Shown here piece after piece: positions 25,917 to 37,976 of a stretch of DNA of 64,000 nt. The notes under the pieces were generated by a model. It was not told where the DNA came from. It made no database searches and saw only the letters and a program-made list of their open reading frames with translations. Source of the DNA: Oscarella lobularis (Eukaryota; Porifera; Homoscleromorpha; Homosclerophorida; Oscarellidae); the NCBI RefSeq assembly GCF_947507565.1, contig NC_089182.1, positions 1,984,001 through 2,048,000 of the forward strand, in the 5' to 3' direction. The position numbers were made by a program, and so were the translations under genes. Position 1 is the stretch's first letter. Every line of letters begins with the position of its first letter.

Positions 25917-26172
25917 CAAAGAAACCGGAGAGTACCAGTTGATATTACTGGCCCTCCTCCCCTCCGCCCACTAGAGGTAATCTAAAATCTATTTATCTGC
26001 CTAATGAGTAGGAAAAAATGACAAAAAATCTACCTACGGCGGAAAGGGATGAAAAACAGGCTCTCTACTACGACATAAAGTTGTCAACAATTCGTTGCTA
26101 CACAAACACAAAAAAACAAGCAAACAAACATAACAAACGTTCAAAAACGTTGGCCGAAGATTGCCTTCAAAT

Positions 26173-29100
26173 TTACTTGAAATTGGCATACGTGCTAAAC
26201 GAATCAAGAAACTCGGCCGCAACAGTGTAGCAAAAACGATAATGCTCCTGTAAAAAACATCAGCCTCAGAAATCGACTATTAATAGCTTTGGGGGAAGTC
26301 TAAAATAAGCATCAAGGCTGGTTTTCATGGAGGCGACGCACGCGGAAGTTCGCGAGTCCAGGATGTACATTTTGTGGTCGAAAAGACCCATGCACGCTTA
26401 TCTTTGAGTGTCGCACGGTCGCGACGGCGCGTCTCGTCTACAGTTGGCAGCTTACCAGACTAGTGACGACGTCGGGATTGTTCCTTTTCATTGCCTTGAT
26501 CACCTGAAAGATATCGATAATCTGTTCCGTTTTCAGAACCTCCAGCATCCAGTGAATAGCGCAGAAAGTGGCTGATCTCCCAACCCCGTCGCTAGAGCAA
26601 AATTGGTAAAACAAAAGTCGGCATGTCGCACAAGAGGCCTCGCGTCTTACTTGCACGCAACCACTATGTGAGACAGGTCAGAAGATTCTTGTCGTTGGAC
26701 TCTTCCCAGCTCTTCAAAAACTCCAATAACTGACGCAGCTGAGTTTGGGCAAGCCTTGCGAGACCAATTCAGGCATTGTATTTGCATCACCATCCTCTCC
26801 TTCTAAAGCAAAAATTCATTAATACTTCTGAAGAGATCCAATGCAGAGACGTGCTTGATTATCGGCTGCAGTCAGCTTAAAATTCCTCAAAATGTATCCC
26901 GTGCAGGGCTCCTCGCTTAGAAAAGTGACGGTGAAATTCTCTATTTTCATTGAGCCTTCAGTAGGCCAATACTTGACCGACATTTCCTAGCGAAAGACCA
27001 TTCGTCACCCTATTTTAATACGGCTTGTCCACAAGTCCTAACCTTTCCGTCTTCTTCAAGCCGGGTCATCATGACGATAATGGTGCAGTTTTCCTCCCAG
27101 ATAAGACGCCAGAAATCTGACAGAGTGCTTTCCAACGGGCATTGAGCAGCAATGTAAAAGTCGCTCTGGCGGTATCCCTGTCAGAAAAAAGCCTCACAGC
27201 CTTAGAGACAGAGTGGGTACGGTCACTTACGTCAAGGTAATAAGCATTGACGTAGGTAGAACTTTCCTCCGCATCGTCAGACAAAAGATAGAGGCGACTG
27301 AAATCGGCTAGATAACATACTAGATAGAAACCATGTTCTTTTGGATGTCGACTGTTTACGTGGGCAGATTTTGCTGTAGCGATTTTTGGAAACATTTTTG
27401 TAATTGAGTCCTACGCTGTAGGTGAAATCTTTGCGAGAAGGTGACAGCTTCTCCAAAAGCTACGTCAACGAGGTTAATTAAATAACCGCAGAAATCCACA
27501 ATTGTCTCACCTTCATGTGATTTTCGTAGCCGTTTATTTTCGTTTCTGGATTAGCTGTCTTCAGTGACTTGAGAAAAAATTTCAGCCTCTCTGCCGGCAC
27601 ACTGGCATTGCCGCAAAGCAAGTGCTCCAAAATCGCAGTGTGGCAAAAAATGTACTGCACCTACGCAATAGAACAAACCTGAGCCTAAATCAGATAGCAC
27701 CCGTCGTTCTATTACTCCAGTTTGGACCATCAGTGGACGACATCGCCTCATTTCTGCAACAATGTTAAATATGTTAACGCTTTTTGTTGCAGCAGATTCT
27801 TGAATTGCGTAGTCGACAACGATGAACGTACCAGTTCGACCGACGCCGGCACTGAAAAATGAAAACGACGTAGAACCACCGTATACTATCAAAGCGATTC
27901 AAACGTACGAGCAGTGCACGACCATAGGACCCAAATCTTTTTTCTTCTGCTGATCGTGATGTCTTCTCACTTGTTTTGCAAACGTTAGTAGGGATGATGG
28001 ATTCGATGGTACACCGTGGTCTGGCCAGCCAGTGAAATGGAACTGAGTCACTGTACGAGATTGACCTCCCTCCTATATGCAGATAAAAACTAAAATGTTC
28101 TTTCAGCAATGACAAGAAGATCTAACCGTGAAGATTGAAAACGCTCTGACAGTGCAACTTCTTGTAACCATTTCACTCAGAGCCTTAACATTTATCCTTC
28201 CAAAGATCTGCTGCTGCTGGCCTTCAGACCCTGGCCAGTATTTGTAACACTTTGCCTGAAAAACATATTGTACCTTCTTACTTACAGACACACTTGCCTA
28301 CTCACAACGCCTCCTTCCTCTAAATTTGTAACCATGACAATGGTTGGAACGTTCTTTTCCCAAATCATTCGCCAAAAATCTCCAGCTGTCTTTTCGTTTG
28401 GACCCTGAGTGGCAATGTATTGATCAGGTCCAGAAAATCCCTAACAGAGAGCAAAACTAAGCATGTTTTTATGTACCTCATAATTGCTTACTTGCAAATA
28501 GGTCGCATTGATATAGTCAGAGCCAGCTTGGTCGGGGAGCTCATTGAGGACAACCCGGCAGTGATCGTCTGTAAAAAGACCGGTGGTCAAACTCCCCTCG
28601 TGTAGGCAATCAAAATAATACAGGGTATGATATTCCCGTAGCGATTTTTTCCTCGATTGCAATCAAGTCGAGCAACCGGTTCCGCTGATACAATTGGAGG
28701 CTCAATCTTTTGGAGAAACTATAGATAAATGTGTAAATAAAGGCAGTCAGAGTAATCAAGGTTAGTTAACCGTTACCCTAAATTCCTCCAAGAAAGCCTC
28801 CTCGTCATTGCTACTCATGTCTTCGACGTACTTTTCAAAGTCATCCGCAGGAACAGCAACTTTCTCGCAGACTACAGACAGTTGCAAACGACCACCGCTG
28901 TAGACATACCAATCTTCTCACCTTCATCCCCAGATTGCACTTTCAGAAGAATTGAAATGCTCTCTGTTCCGCTTCTATTCTCCACAATGCATTTGAACAG
29001 TCCCGCGTCGCTCTTGCATGTGTCGGCCACTTGCAGAGATCCGTCGCCTAATATGCGTATTCTGCTGTCTTCCTTAAGCTCTTTTCCGCTTTTCCACCAG

Positions 29101-32100
29101 GATACCGACGGCTTCGGTTCGCCTCCGACAACCACCAAGAGAACGGCCGTGTCTCCTTCCAAGCCCAAGATTTCCGTGTCTTCGACACTCACAGTCGGAA
29201 AACTCATATCAGTCATAGGTACTGGTAAGCTAATTCAAATAGAAGCTTGTTAAAAAGAAGAAAACATTACCAAGCTCATTGGCGTTGTCTTTATGGTCAT
29301 CTTCAATCCAAGTAGACGCTTTCTCGGAATCACTTTTTCTTCTTCTATATGTATAAAGGGTACCACAAGAGACTATTTCCCTACTCAAACATAAACAGGT
29401 TTACCTCAGGTAAAGGACAACAAGCAAAATAACCACAGCCACTACAATTAGAACAACAACCCCCGCGGCAGCAGTGACACCGGACGTGTCTTCTTTCAGT
29501 CGTTCAACTACACGCATATGCAGCGTACCGAGCTAAAGCACATTATAGTAGATCTAACCTTTCTGTGTTTTAAAGACTTCACTTATGCTACTATACGTAT
29601 TCTAAAAAACATTACAAATATATTTTGCTACGAAAAAAATCCTTTACCTGTCCATCATAAGAAAGCGATTTTATGGCAATGCCATACTGCCCGCCTGGCT
29701 GCAAAGGTGCATTCCAATATTCCTGATAAATCTTTCCGTCTCCAATCACAAATGAATTCGGAACAGAATCAAAGTCAAATTGCGCCGTCACGTATGGACG
29801 CGGTGACTCAGACTTTGTAAAATTCCCAACATCTCCAGCCATTAAACGTTGTTCCTTTTTAGAAAATGAATCAACTAGTTCTAGAACTATGATTTGAACG
29901 GCACTGGTGGCCATAAGAAAACGGTCAAATACAACCAAAAATCATGTACCCTTTTATACCTAATTTTTCCATTTAAATCTGACGGTTGCGTCAAATTGAC
30001 GAGAATGGTCGTAGAAAACAGTTCTCCGCCAAAAGGGGCCAAAGGACGAATTGGCTCTACAAATTTATACTTCAGTTCGCGATCGATTAAAGTCAACTGA
30101 AGTCCAGAAAACCTGCTATAGCTGTTTTACTGAAGATTGGAGCACTATTCTCGCCTTCTCCTTTGCTCGTAAATGCTGAAACGATAATACTGTATTGAGC
30201 ATCCGGCTGAAGGTTACTCAAAACAGTTTTGCGCTTGTTTTTTGTAACATTGACTTGATCAGTAGTAAAAAAAGTTTCTGTCGTCCAATTCTCGCTGTAC
30301 GTTTTGCTTCCGTTGTATGTGACCTATTAATTAAACGAAGTAAACTTTGGACAATAAAGTATCAAGAAACCTCTCCTACTAAGTATGCTTTAATGATGCC
30401 TCTTCGATGAACAGGTTCGTTCCAAGTCAAAGTTATGTTACGCTGTTGAGGAATATCCTCTACGTTCAGAGGCGCTGATGGCTCTAAAGAAGCAGTAGTA
30501 TACAGACAACAATAGTAACTCCCGGTGACTCTATGTACTTCCTTGGTCTGTTTGACCAGTTACTGACGCGCTGTAATCGCCTTGAGAATTAGTAACTGCT
30601 CGAACCTGTACAACGAAATTAAGAGCTACCCAACTGAAACGAGTTGCAAATACTTATACCCTGACTGTGTAACTAGTGTAAGCAGTTAGATTTTGGAGAA
30701 CAATCTTATTTAAGAATTTCAATCCTTCGTCCACGATGAAGACTTTAGGAGCAGAAGAAGCTGCATGATACAAAACTTCGTATCTTCTAATACGGCCGTT
30801 GGGAGAAGAAGGTTTTTTCCAAGCTACGGAAAGTTGCGATTCCTCGTTTTTAACCGACTTTACGTATACGTTTTGTGGAACGGACGGAGCTATACATATT
30901 AACTTCATATTAAAAATGTCTAACTTGCTCTTTGTTGTTTACCGTCTTCAAATGTTTCGCTTGTTATTGTTCTTCCAAAACTCTCTAAAGCCTCATTATT
31001 CAAATTGATGTTCACAGCTGTTACTTTCATTTCGTAAATTGTGAACGGCTTTAGTTCATCCAAAACCAGTGACGATGTATTTCCCCCAACAGCAGTGATT
31101 TCATTTGCAAATCGAGTCGGCCTTCTTTCAATTTCTTTAAGGTACACTTGATACTTGTCAATCCTACCATTCGGCTGTGCAGGTTTTTTCCACTTGACCG
31201 AAATTGAAGTAGAAGACTGCGCCGTCGCTTTTAAGTCTCTAACAGGGCTTGGATCTAAAGAACACAAATAACATAAAGTCTCAAGTGTCTAGACTTTAGC
31301 TACTTGAAGAATCTGTTCTGAGAATTTGACTATTCGTCGTTGAGCTGGGCCCGTGCTTATTTACTGCTGCTACATTAATTCTATAATTGTGATAGGGTCT
31401 CAATCCAGTCAATGTAAAATTAAACGTTTTCCAGAACGAAGAGCTATTAACTCGTTCTTCTTTGCAACAGTTATCACCAGTGGTGTTACGTTTTATAGTG
31501 TAGTAAATGATAGAACTTTGCCCATCAAATGGAGAGTTCCAAACAATAGTAACATTGCTAGCAAAACGACTGGTTACTCTATATTGCACTGAAGATGGAG
31601 GTCCTATAAAAACAGACCTGCTAATAAATTTTTGCTTGAGATGTAGTACCCAACCTTCAACTTTAAGTTTAATAGATTGCGTGTCATTTCCCAACGTGTT
31701 TGATCCTTCGCACCAGTACGTAGCATCATCGGTAAATTGGGTGCTGCGAAAATTTAGTAACGCTGTCCGTGGGCCAGGTGTGCGATTCTCAGAAACAATT
31801 TGCTTCCTACTGCCGTCGGGTTGTATCTTCCACCACAGTACCAAAGCTTTGGGATTAGCGTCAAATTCGCAATAAATATTGCAGCTCTGATTTTGAATGC
31901 AAGTCGTTACAACTTGATAGCGAACCAATCGAGGTGGATCTAAACAAGCAGTACTTAAATGACTGGCAGAGCAACCAATTAACTCCTGCAGGGCAAACAG
32001 ACTGTATAGGTAATTATTTTATACTTGATATTTGACGTGTCTAATTCAAAGTTCTCTATGGGTGTATGCACAACACTTACATGTGACGTTTAAATACGTC

Positions 32101-35100
32101 GACAAACTCGTAACTGAAACATTAGTAGCATCTTTCACTTCGCATCTGTAGTACCCGGTAGATGTCCCTAAAGTTAGCAAAGAAATATTTCCTATTACAC
32201 CGGTTTGGACGGGCACAACTGTGGCGTTTTCTCCGCTAAATGATCGGAAACCGCTGCTGTTACTTAGCTTAGAGTAGCCCCAGGTTAGTTCAAGAGGAAA
32301 TGATCCTTTAGCAGAGCAAGACAAATATATTTTTCTTCCAACAGGGACGACAATAATCCGAGGAAAAGAAGACGTGACAGCTGCTCCGACTAAACAAACA
32401 CAAACAAACATGTAGACTAGACAAACCCGATACATAACAATACCTAAAATCGTTGCTGGATTCGTGTGAGAAGATGCACAGTAGTAGTCACCAGCAGTCG
32501 TCACGTTAGCAGAAGAGATAGTAAAAGTAGAAGAAACGGTAGTGTTGTAATATTCTGTTGATTTCACAATCTGCGTAGCAATTGACTTGTTGCCTTTATA
32601 CCACGACACGGTCTGAAGCGGAGGATAAGAGGCCACTTTGCAATGCAGACGAACGGTAGCGCCAAATGGCACCGATAGGGAAACCGGATATTCAACGATT
32701 TCACGTGAGACTACGTGCACAAATGCGTCATAAAACGACGTCTTTTGTTGCAATTAATTAAGAGAACTCACAGTTAGCAGAGATGTTGACACGCTTCGTA
32801 CCAAGATCGTTGGAAGCAATGCATTCGTAAAGTCCTCCGTGTTTTCTAGCGCTTACTTGATCAAATTGTATAACAGAAGAAATACGCGCTTTTTCTCGCT
32901 GGTAATTAATACTTCCGCTTACAACGCTATTTCGAAATTTCCATTTGATTTCCGGAATGGGGTACCCGCGAGCAGAACAAGTAATGCTGACGTTGTTCAT
33001 AGCCTTAGGGACATCTTTGTCGATAAAAGGGCTAGCTATAGAAAATCATACTTTTATTGTGCACACAAAATATCTTAGTAATACCTTTTACTGTTGCGAG
33101 AGCCCAGCTTCCATTATAATTGCCTTTTTGGAAACCGTTTGAAGCTGAACAGTTGTAGTCTCCCACCAGTCTCCATAAGGACTCAACGTTTGACAGTGTT
33201 GCACGCAGACACGACCTCATCGTCAAATTTTCTGTGTTGTTAAGGTGTACTATCTTTAGACTAGAGGGTGATCCGGCGTTAAAAATGTCAATTTTCTTGA
33301 GCCACTTCACATTAGGAATAGGATTTCCTTCTGCTTCGCAACACAGTTGAAACACACCAGTAGTGAACTTGAGTGTCAAAGATCTCGGAGCGATTTTGAT
33401 GCGAGGAATGACTACAAGCAAACATGCATCAATGTCGATGCCAAGCAGGCGAATTACTAACGAGCTAACCTCGGACAAAGGCAATTTCGAAGTACGAATG
33501 TTCAACAAAGCAACCATAGGATCCACCAGAAGATGCGCTCACGTTTGAGATGAAATGTTCTATCTTCCAGTTAAAAGAATTTTCATTACTTGTATACGTA
33601 ACGGCATCAGCTCTTGTCATAATGGCGTGCGGTTTCGGATTGGCCAAAAAGGAGCACTGCAAAACCAACGGCAACCCCACTATTGCCGTCTTGCTAGGAA
33701 ACACGGGATAATCTAGAACTAGAGAAGAAAGTGCTAGTCTTCTATCAGATCACGCAAAAAAAATAAACCTTGAAGAGTAGCGATTTTTGAAGTAAGAATT
33801 GATGGCTTTGAGTTTGTTCCTGCTGTACAGTAATATTTTCCCCCATTGTTTATTTCTGCTTCATCTAGTACGTAAACGCTTTCAACAAATAAACCATTTA
33901 GCGTCTTTCTGCTTGCAAAAACTTCTTCATCGCCAGTTTCCAATCTTTTATACCACTTTATTACTTGTGCAGATACGCCAACTGCTTTACAAGAAATGTT
34001 TGTCGACCTTCCTATCAACACTTTGACGGATGTTGGTTCCATAACAAACGAAATATTGGCTAAAGTAAATGATTAAGAAAGACACAGAACACCGTTGTAT
34101 GCTAATAACTTGCCAAGAACAATCAGTGTGATAGTTTTTGACAAAGCCATCTCATCTTGCACAGCTGAGCATACGTACTCTGTTCCATTTTCAATTAGGG
34201 ATAAATGAGCAAGGTGTAACGTTGTTATATTCGGTTTTGGTTGGCTTGTATTCATAGCATTGTTAGATCCTTTCTGTTTCCAGGAAACAGTAGGATTGAT
34301 AAGTCCCACCACAGTGCAGTTCACAGACGTTGACTGTCCATCCGAAACAGTGACCACTTTGCCATCAGCAGGACTTAGTATTTTCGGAATAACTATAGCT
34401 CAAAGAGTACAAATGTAGTACTCAATTAACTTAGACTGACTTACCCCGTAGTTTTATTTTCTTTTTGCTTACATACTTCTGTCCTTTAATCGTATTATTT
34501 GCGTAACACCAGAATACTTGTTCTGCTTTTAACAACAAAATCCACAATTTTCGCCCGCGTCCTACGTTTTTTTCAGAGTTTTTCCACTCAACTGATGGAG
34601 CTGGATAGCCAGCAACATCGCAAACCAGCGTAACGTTCGTTTCGTACTCAAAATTTCGCTTTTTTGTCCCGGAAGGACCAACAGAAATAACAGAACTTCG
34701 AACTAAAACTATAGAATTAATTAGCGCAATGTATGCTGGTAAAAATTTAACCATAAACGGTGACGCGCTTAGTAATTCCTTCAACCGCAGAGCATTGATA
34801 TATTCCGCCACCGTCTTCTCCGCGTACGTTTAAAGATGAATTCGTAGTGGTAATGTATCTATTTAAACTCTGCCCAGTAACGCCCCGGATCGGAATTAGG
34901 ATTTCCGAAGACGCCAATCTTGTCCATGTCAAAGAGAACGGTGAGATCCCACTGGCTGAGCAGTTCAGAATAGCACTCTGATTGTAGGAAATTGTGACGT
35001 TATAGGAGATGTGATTGATGCACAATTTTGCTGGTAAGAAAATACAGTACATAGCATATTGAACTTGTTGAACGCACCTGACACGTTAATTGTTTCAGAA

Positions 35101-37185
35101 AGGTCCTTAGAACCGTTCATTCCTGCAATACAAGTGTAGAACTTACTTGCATTGCTTCTTCCTATTACGATCGAGCTGTTAACTATGTTTTTTTGATAGT
35201 GGTCCAATCCTTCCTTCTCGCTGTCGCCGTTGGGAAGCTTCCAGTAAATGGCGACTTTAGGATAGCCTGATGCTGCACAAAATACGACAGCAAAACCAGA
35301 ACAGTCAAGGGTTACAGAACCGCTCGTGGCAACGAAAAAAGGAGAAACTAAAGCAGAACGCTAAGAACAAACGCTAACTGCATGCATACTGACTCATGTG
35401 ATACCTTCAACAACCACTATCTTCTTTTTTTTCCTGGTTCCAACACTATTGCTACAGATGTATTCTCCCCCCTCCTTTCCACTGACTTGTATCGTGATGT
35501 TGGTTTTCTTCAGTAGCCCGACGGTAAAATTTTTTGTTGTCCAGTTCAGAAAACCAGGTGGTCCAGACCAAGATACCTCGGGTGTTTGGTAGCCGGAAAC
35601 AACGCAGAACAACATAATTTTGTCGTGATATGATATTTTCTGGTTCGGAGAAACATCTTCAAAACAGGTTGAATCTAAATAAAAATCGCCTGAGTAAGCA
35701 ACTTGTTTAATTAATCTCTAAGATATTAACCTGGCCTAACAAGCACTTCAGTAGAACTAGCTTCCTCCAACCCGTTTGATGCTATGCAAGTGTAATTTCC
35801 GCCCGTAGACCTTGTGACATTGATTTTGCCAATCACGATACTTGGTCTATCAGACACTACTGATAGAACTTTTTGCGTAAAATTCAACCTATCAACTGTG
35901 CTGCTTGTAGACAGAGCTGCCTGCGTTGACTTCACCCAATTTACACTGACTGAAGGATAACCAGAAACACGGCAGTTCAACTGCGTAACAGCAGACGTGC
36001 CGCAGCCATTAATTTTAACATCAGTCTTTCCCTTCGGCACATTCAGGTCAATAAACAGAGCTATGCAAACAACAGAGCATGAGAAAATAGACGTTATCGC
36101 TCAGCGCCAAAATGTACGCGCGGGTGTATACCGTTAACGATCACACAGTCTGCTTTCCTTTTTCTGGTTGACTGTGAAGTTGACACTTGAACGCGGATTC
36201 GGCACTGATATGTTCCTCCTCCGCTAACAACCAATGAGCAACTTCTAAAAGACGTGCGCTTTTCGTCAATTGAAGAACAAGATGAGGTATTCAGCTCTTC
36301 TGTCTCGCTACAGAGTTCATTCACCATTACCCACTCTAAAAGAGGCGGTGGATATCCTTTCGCTTCACACGTTAGTTTAGCCCTTGGACGCTCATTTCGC
36401 AACATTGACTCATTTCCTGATACGTTGACAATAAAGCTCTCAACTAAACATGCACAACGGTATAACTTAGCTATAGCTAGAAACATGCTAACCTTGTACA
36501 GTAGCCACGGCAAATTGAAAAGAATTTTTTATATGGCATTTGTAGATACCACCTCCATCACTGCCCAAAACAGAGAGAGTGCTTTCATTGGTTCCAGAAT
36601 CGTTAGTGATAACTGATGTGTCAGGTAGAATCCACAAAAAAACCGGTGCTGGAGATCTAGTCGCTGCTGTACAGACGAGGTATGCTGATGTGGAGAAATT
36701 GAGGCGAACAGTCTTTGGTTCAATAGCAACGTCCTCTTCAACTGTAAATGGAAGAACGAGTAGACAGACCCAGACTACGAAATAATATTAATACCTATGA
36801 TATCAATTGATTGACGCCGACCATTTTTTGGCACAGGAACACAAAAAAATTCACCTCCACCATCCGTAGAGTTAACGTCGAGTGAACACGTTGTGGCGTT
36901 TTTGCAGCTTTCTATCGTTATCAATTGTTGCGATTTGCCGCGTGTTCTCCACCGTATTTCGCTTGCGCCTGCAACACTGCAGTGAACGGTCTCAGACTCG
37001 CCTTTACGAAGAAATAGAGGACCGCTTGGAACAATCCTCAACTCCTCCACGGAGCCTAAGAAGGAAGGTGATTGTAAAACCGTCGACTTTAGTGTACTCT
37101 TGCCGTTACTTGAGTCGGGACTCCCGTTGTCAGCCACAACAATTACACCTAATGCCAGTCCTACCCAAACGTAGGCTGACGGCAT
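26173..37185 (-). CDS. RPTP-B: receptor tyrosine phosphatase with about 16 Ig domains and a cytoplasmic Ig domain
   Basis: The start at 37185 ([20 protein letters not shown], a signal peptide; stop codon in frame upstream) is followed by about 16 Ig-like domains, mostly one per exon (37100 down to 31650), 4 FN3 (31620-30105), the membrane-proximal FN3-like module (30080-29640), and a membrane segment (about 29500-29400) ending LLVVLYLR. Next, on the cytoplasmic side, come an Ig domain (28925-29215), an acidic linker, D1 (about 28700-27680) and D2 (27400-26173). D1 has KNRYGNI, WPDHGVP and [14 protein letters not shown], split by an intron after Cys-Ser, and should be active. D2 has WSRK where WPD is expected and VVACNDGVGRS where [10 protein letters not shown] is expected, so it is probably a pseudophosphatase. 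No discoidin-like domain is seen, unlike its cluster mates. Several Ig domains are divergent (one near 33465-33720 lacks the usual Trp). Ends with SFSTYANFK. Confidence 0.88.
28925..29215 (-). other. Cytoplasmic Ig domain of RPTP-B
   Basis: An I-set-like domain between the membrane segment and D1. Key residues: [13 protein letters not shown] (C-strand Trp), [14 protein letters not shown] and DAGLFKC (F-strand Tyr-corner replaced by Phe, Cys kept). The B-strand Cys, four residues before the Gly of GEPKP, is Val. Confidence 0.82.
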
Positions 37186-37976
37186 TGCAGCCAATTTCTA
37201 AAGGAAGCAAGCGCACAGCACCAGGAAGGCGCAACACTGAGAGGGTAACCTAATTACAAGCACTCCCAGCTACAGGAAGTAGACATGCAGCCTGAGACGA
37301 AAGTAACCTACCGCCACACAAAATTAAGAGGATACACGGCTGACAAGACTACTCTCAGTCTACCGCCACACAAATGAAGAAGACACGTAGCTGACAAGAC
37401 TATTCTCAATACCAATTCGGAGAGAAACGGCTAGTCAAGCCAAAAGATATCACTCAAGGATGTGAAATTGGCTGGCTAAGGTATCCAGTATCTCACCGTC
37501 TAGCCGTCGCCTTTTCATTGATTTCTTAGAATCTAATACAGGATTACACCGAAATGACCTCATTTCCTTTCGCAGGCTAGGTGTACGATCTCACCTTCCA
37601 GGACATATTTCTTTCTATACTGCGCAGACACTGCCTTTCCCTGTCTTTTTTTATACTGCTTTATTGTTCTAAGACAGCATATAAATAAAAAGAGCTATTG
37701 ACACCTGGCTACGCTTACGGCTTTTGATTGGCTTTCCGCCCTTCAATGCTATACACAGAATCAATGGCAATCTTCCTAATCTGACTAAACGAGACCCTTT
37801 TTCATCTATGGTTTATCACACAGGTACAATGTCGCCACACGTCTTCATATCCAGCAATCAGGTAGTTACTTGCCTCAGAAAAAGATAAGCTCAAAGAGAC
37901 GGCTGAATAAACTTCAAACGCCTACGAGAACACAAGTATGCAATCGCATTGGTAATCTTGAACTGAAAAAAAAACA
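37186..37976. other. Intergenic interval upstream of RPTP-B, 3' flank of RPTP-C
   Basis: No coding sequence supported. Holds the tandem duplication at 37309-37412 and an AT-rich TATAAATAAA near 37680. Probably the RPTP-B 5' region and the RPTP-C 3' UTR. Confidence 0.4.
37309..37412. repeat. Two-copy tandem duplication, unit 52 bases
   Basis: Copies at 37309-37360 and 37361-37412 both run TACCGCCACACAAA ... GCTGACAAGACTA(C/T)TCTCA, with a few substitutions. It lies about 125-230 bases upstream of the RPTP-B start codon. Confidence 0.75.
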
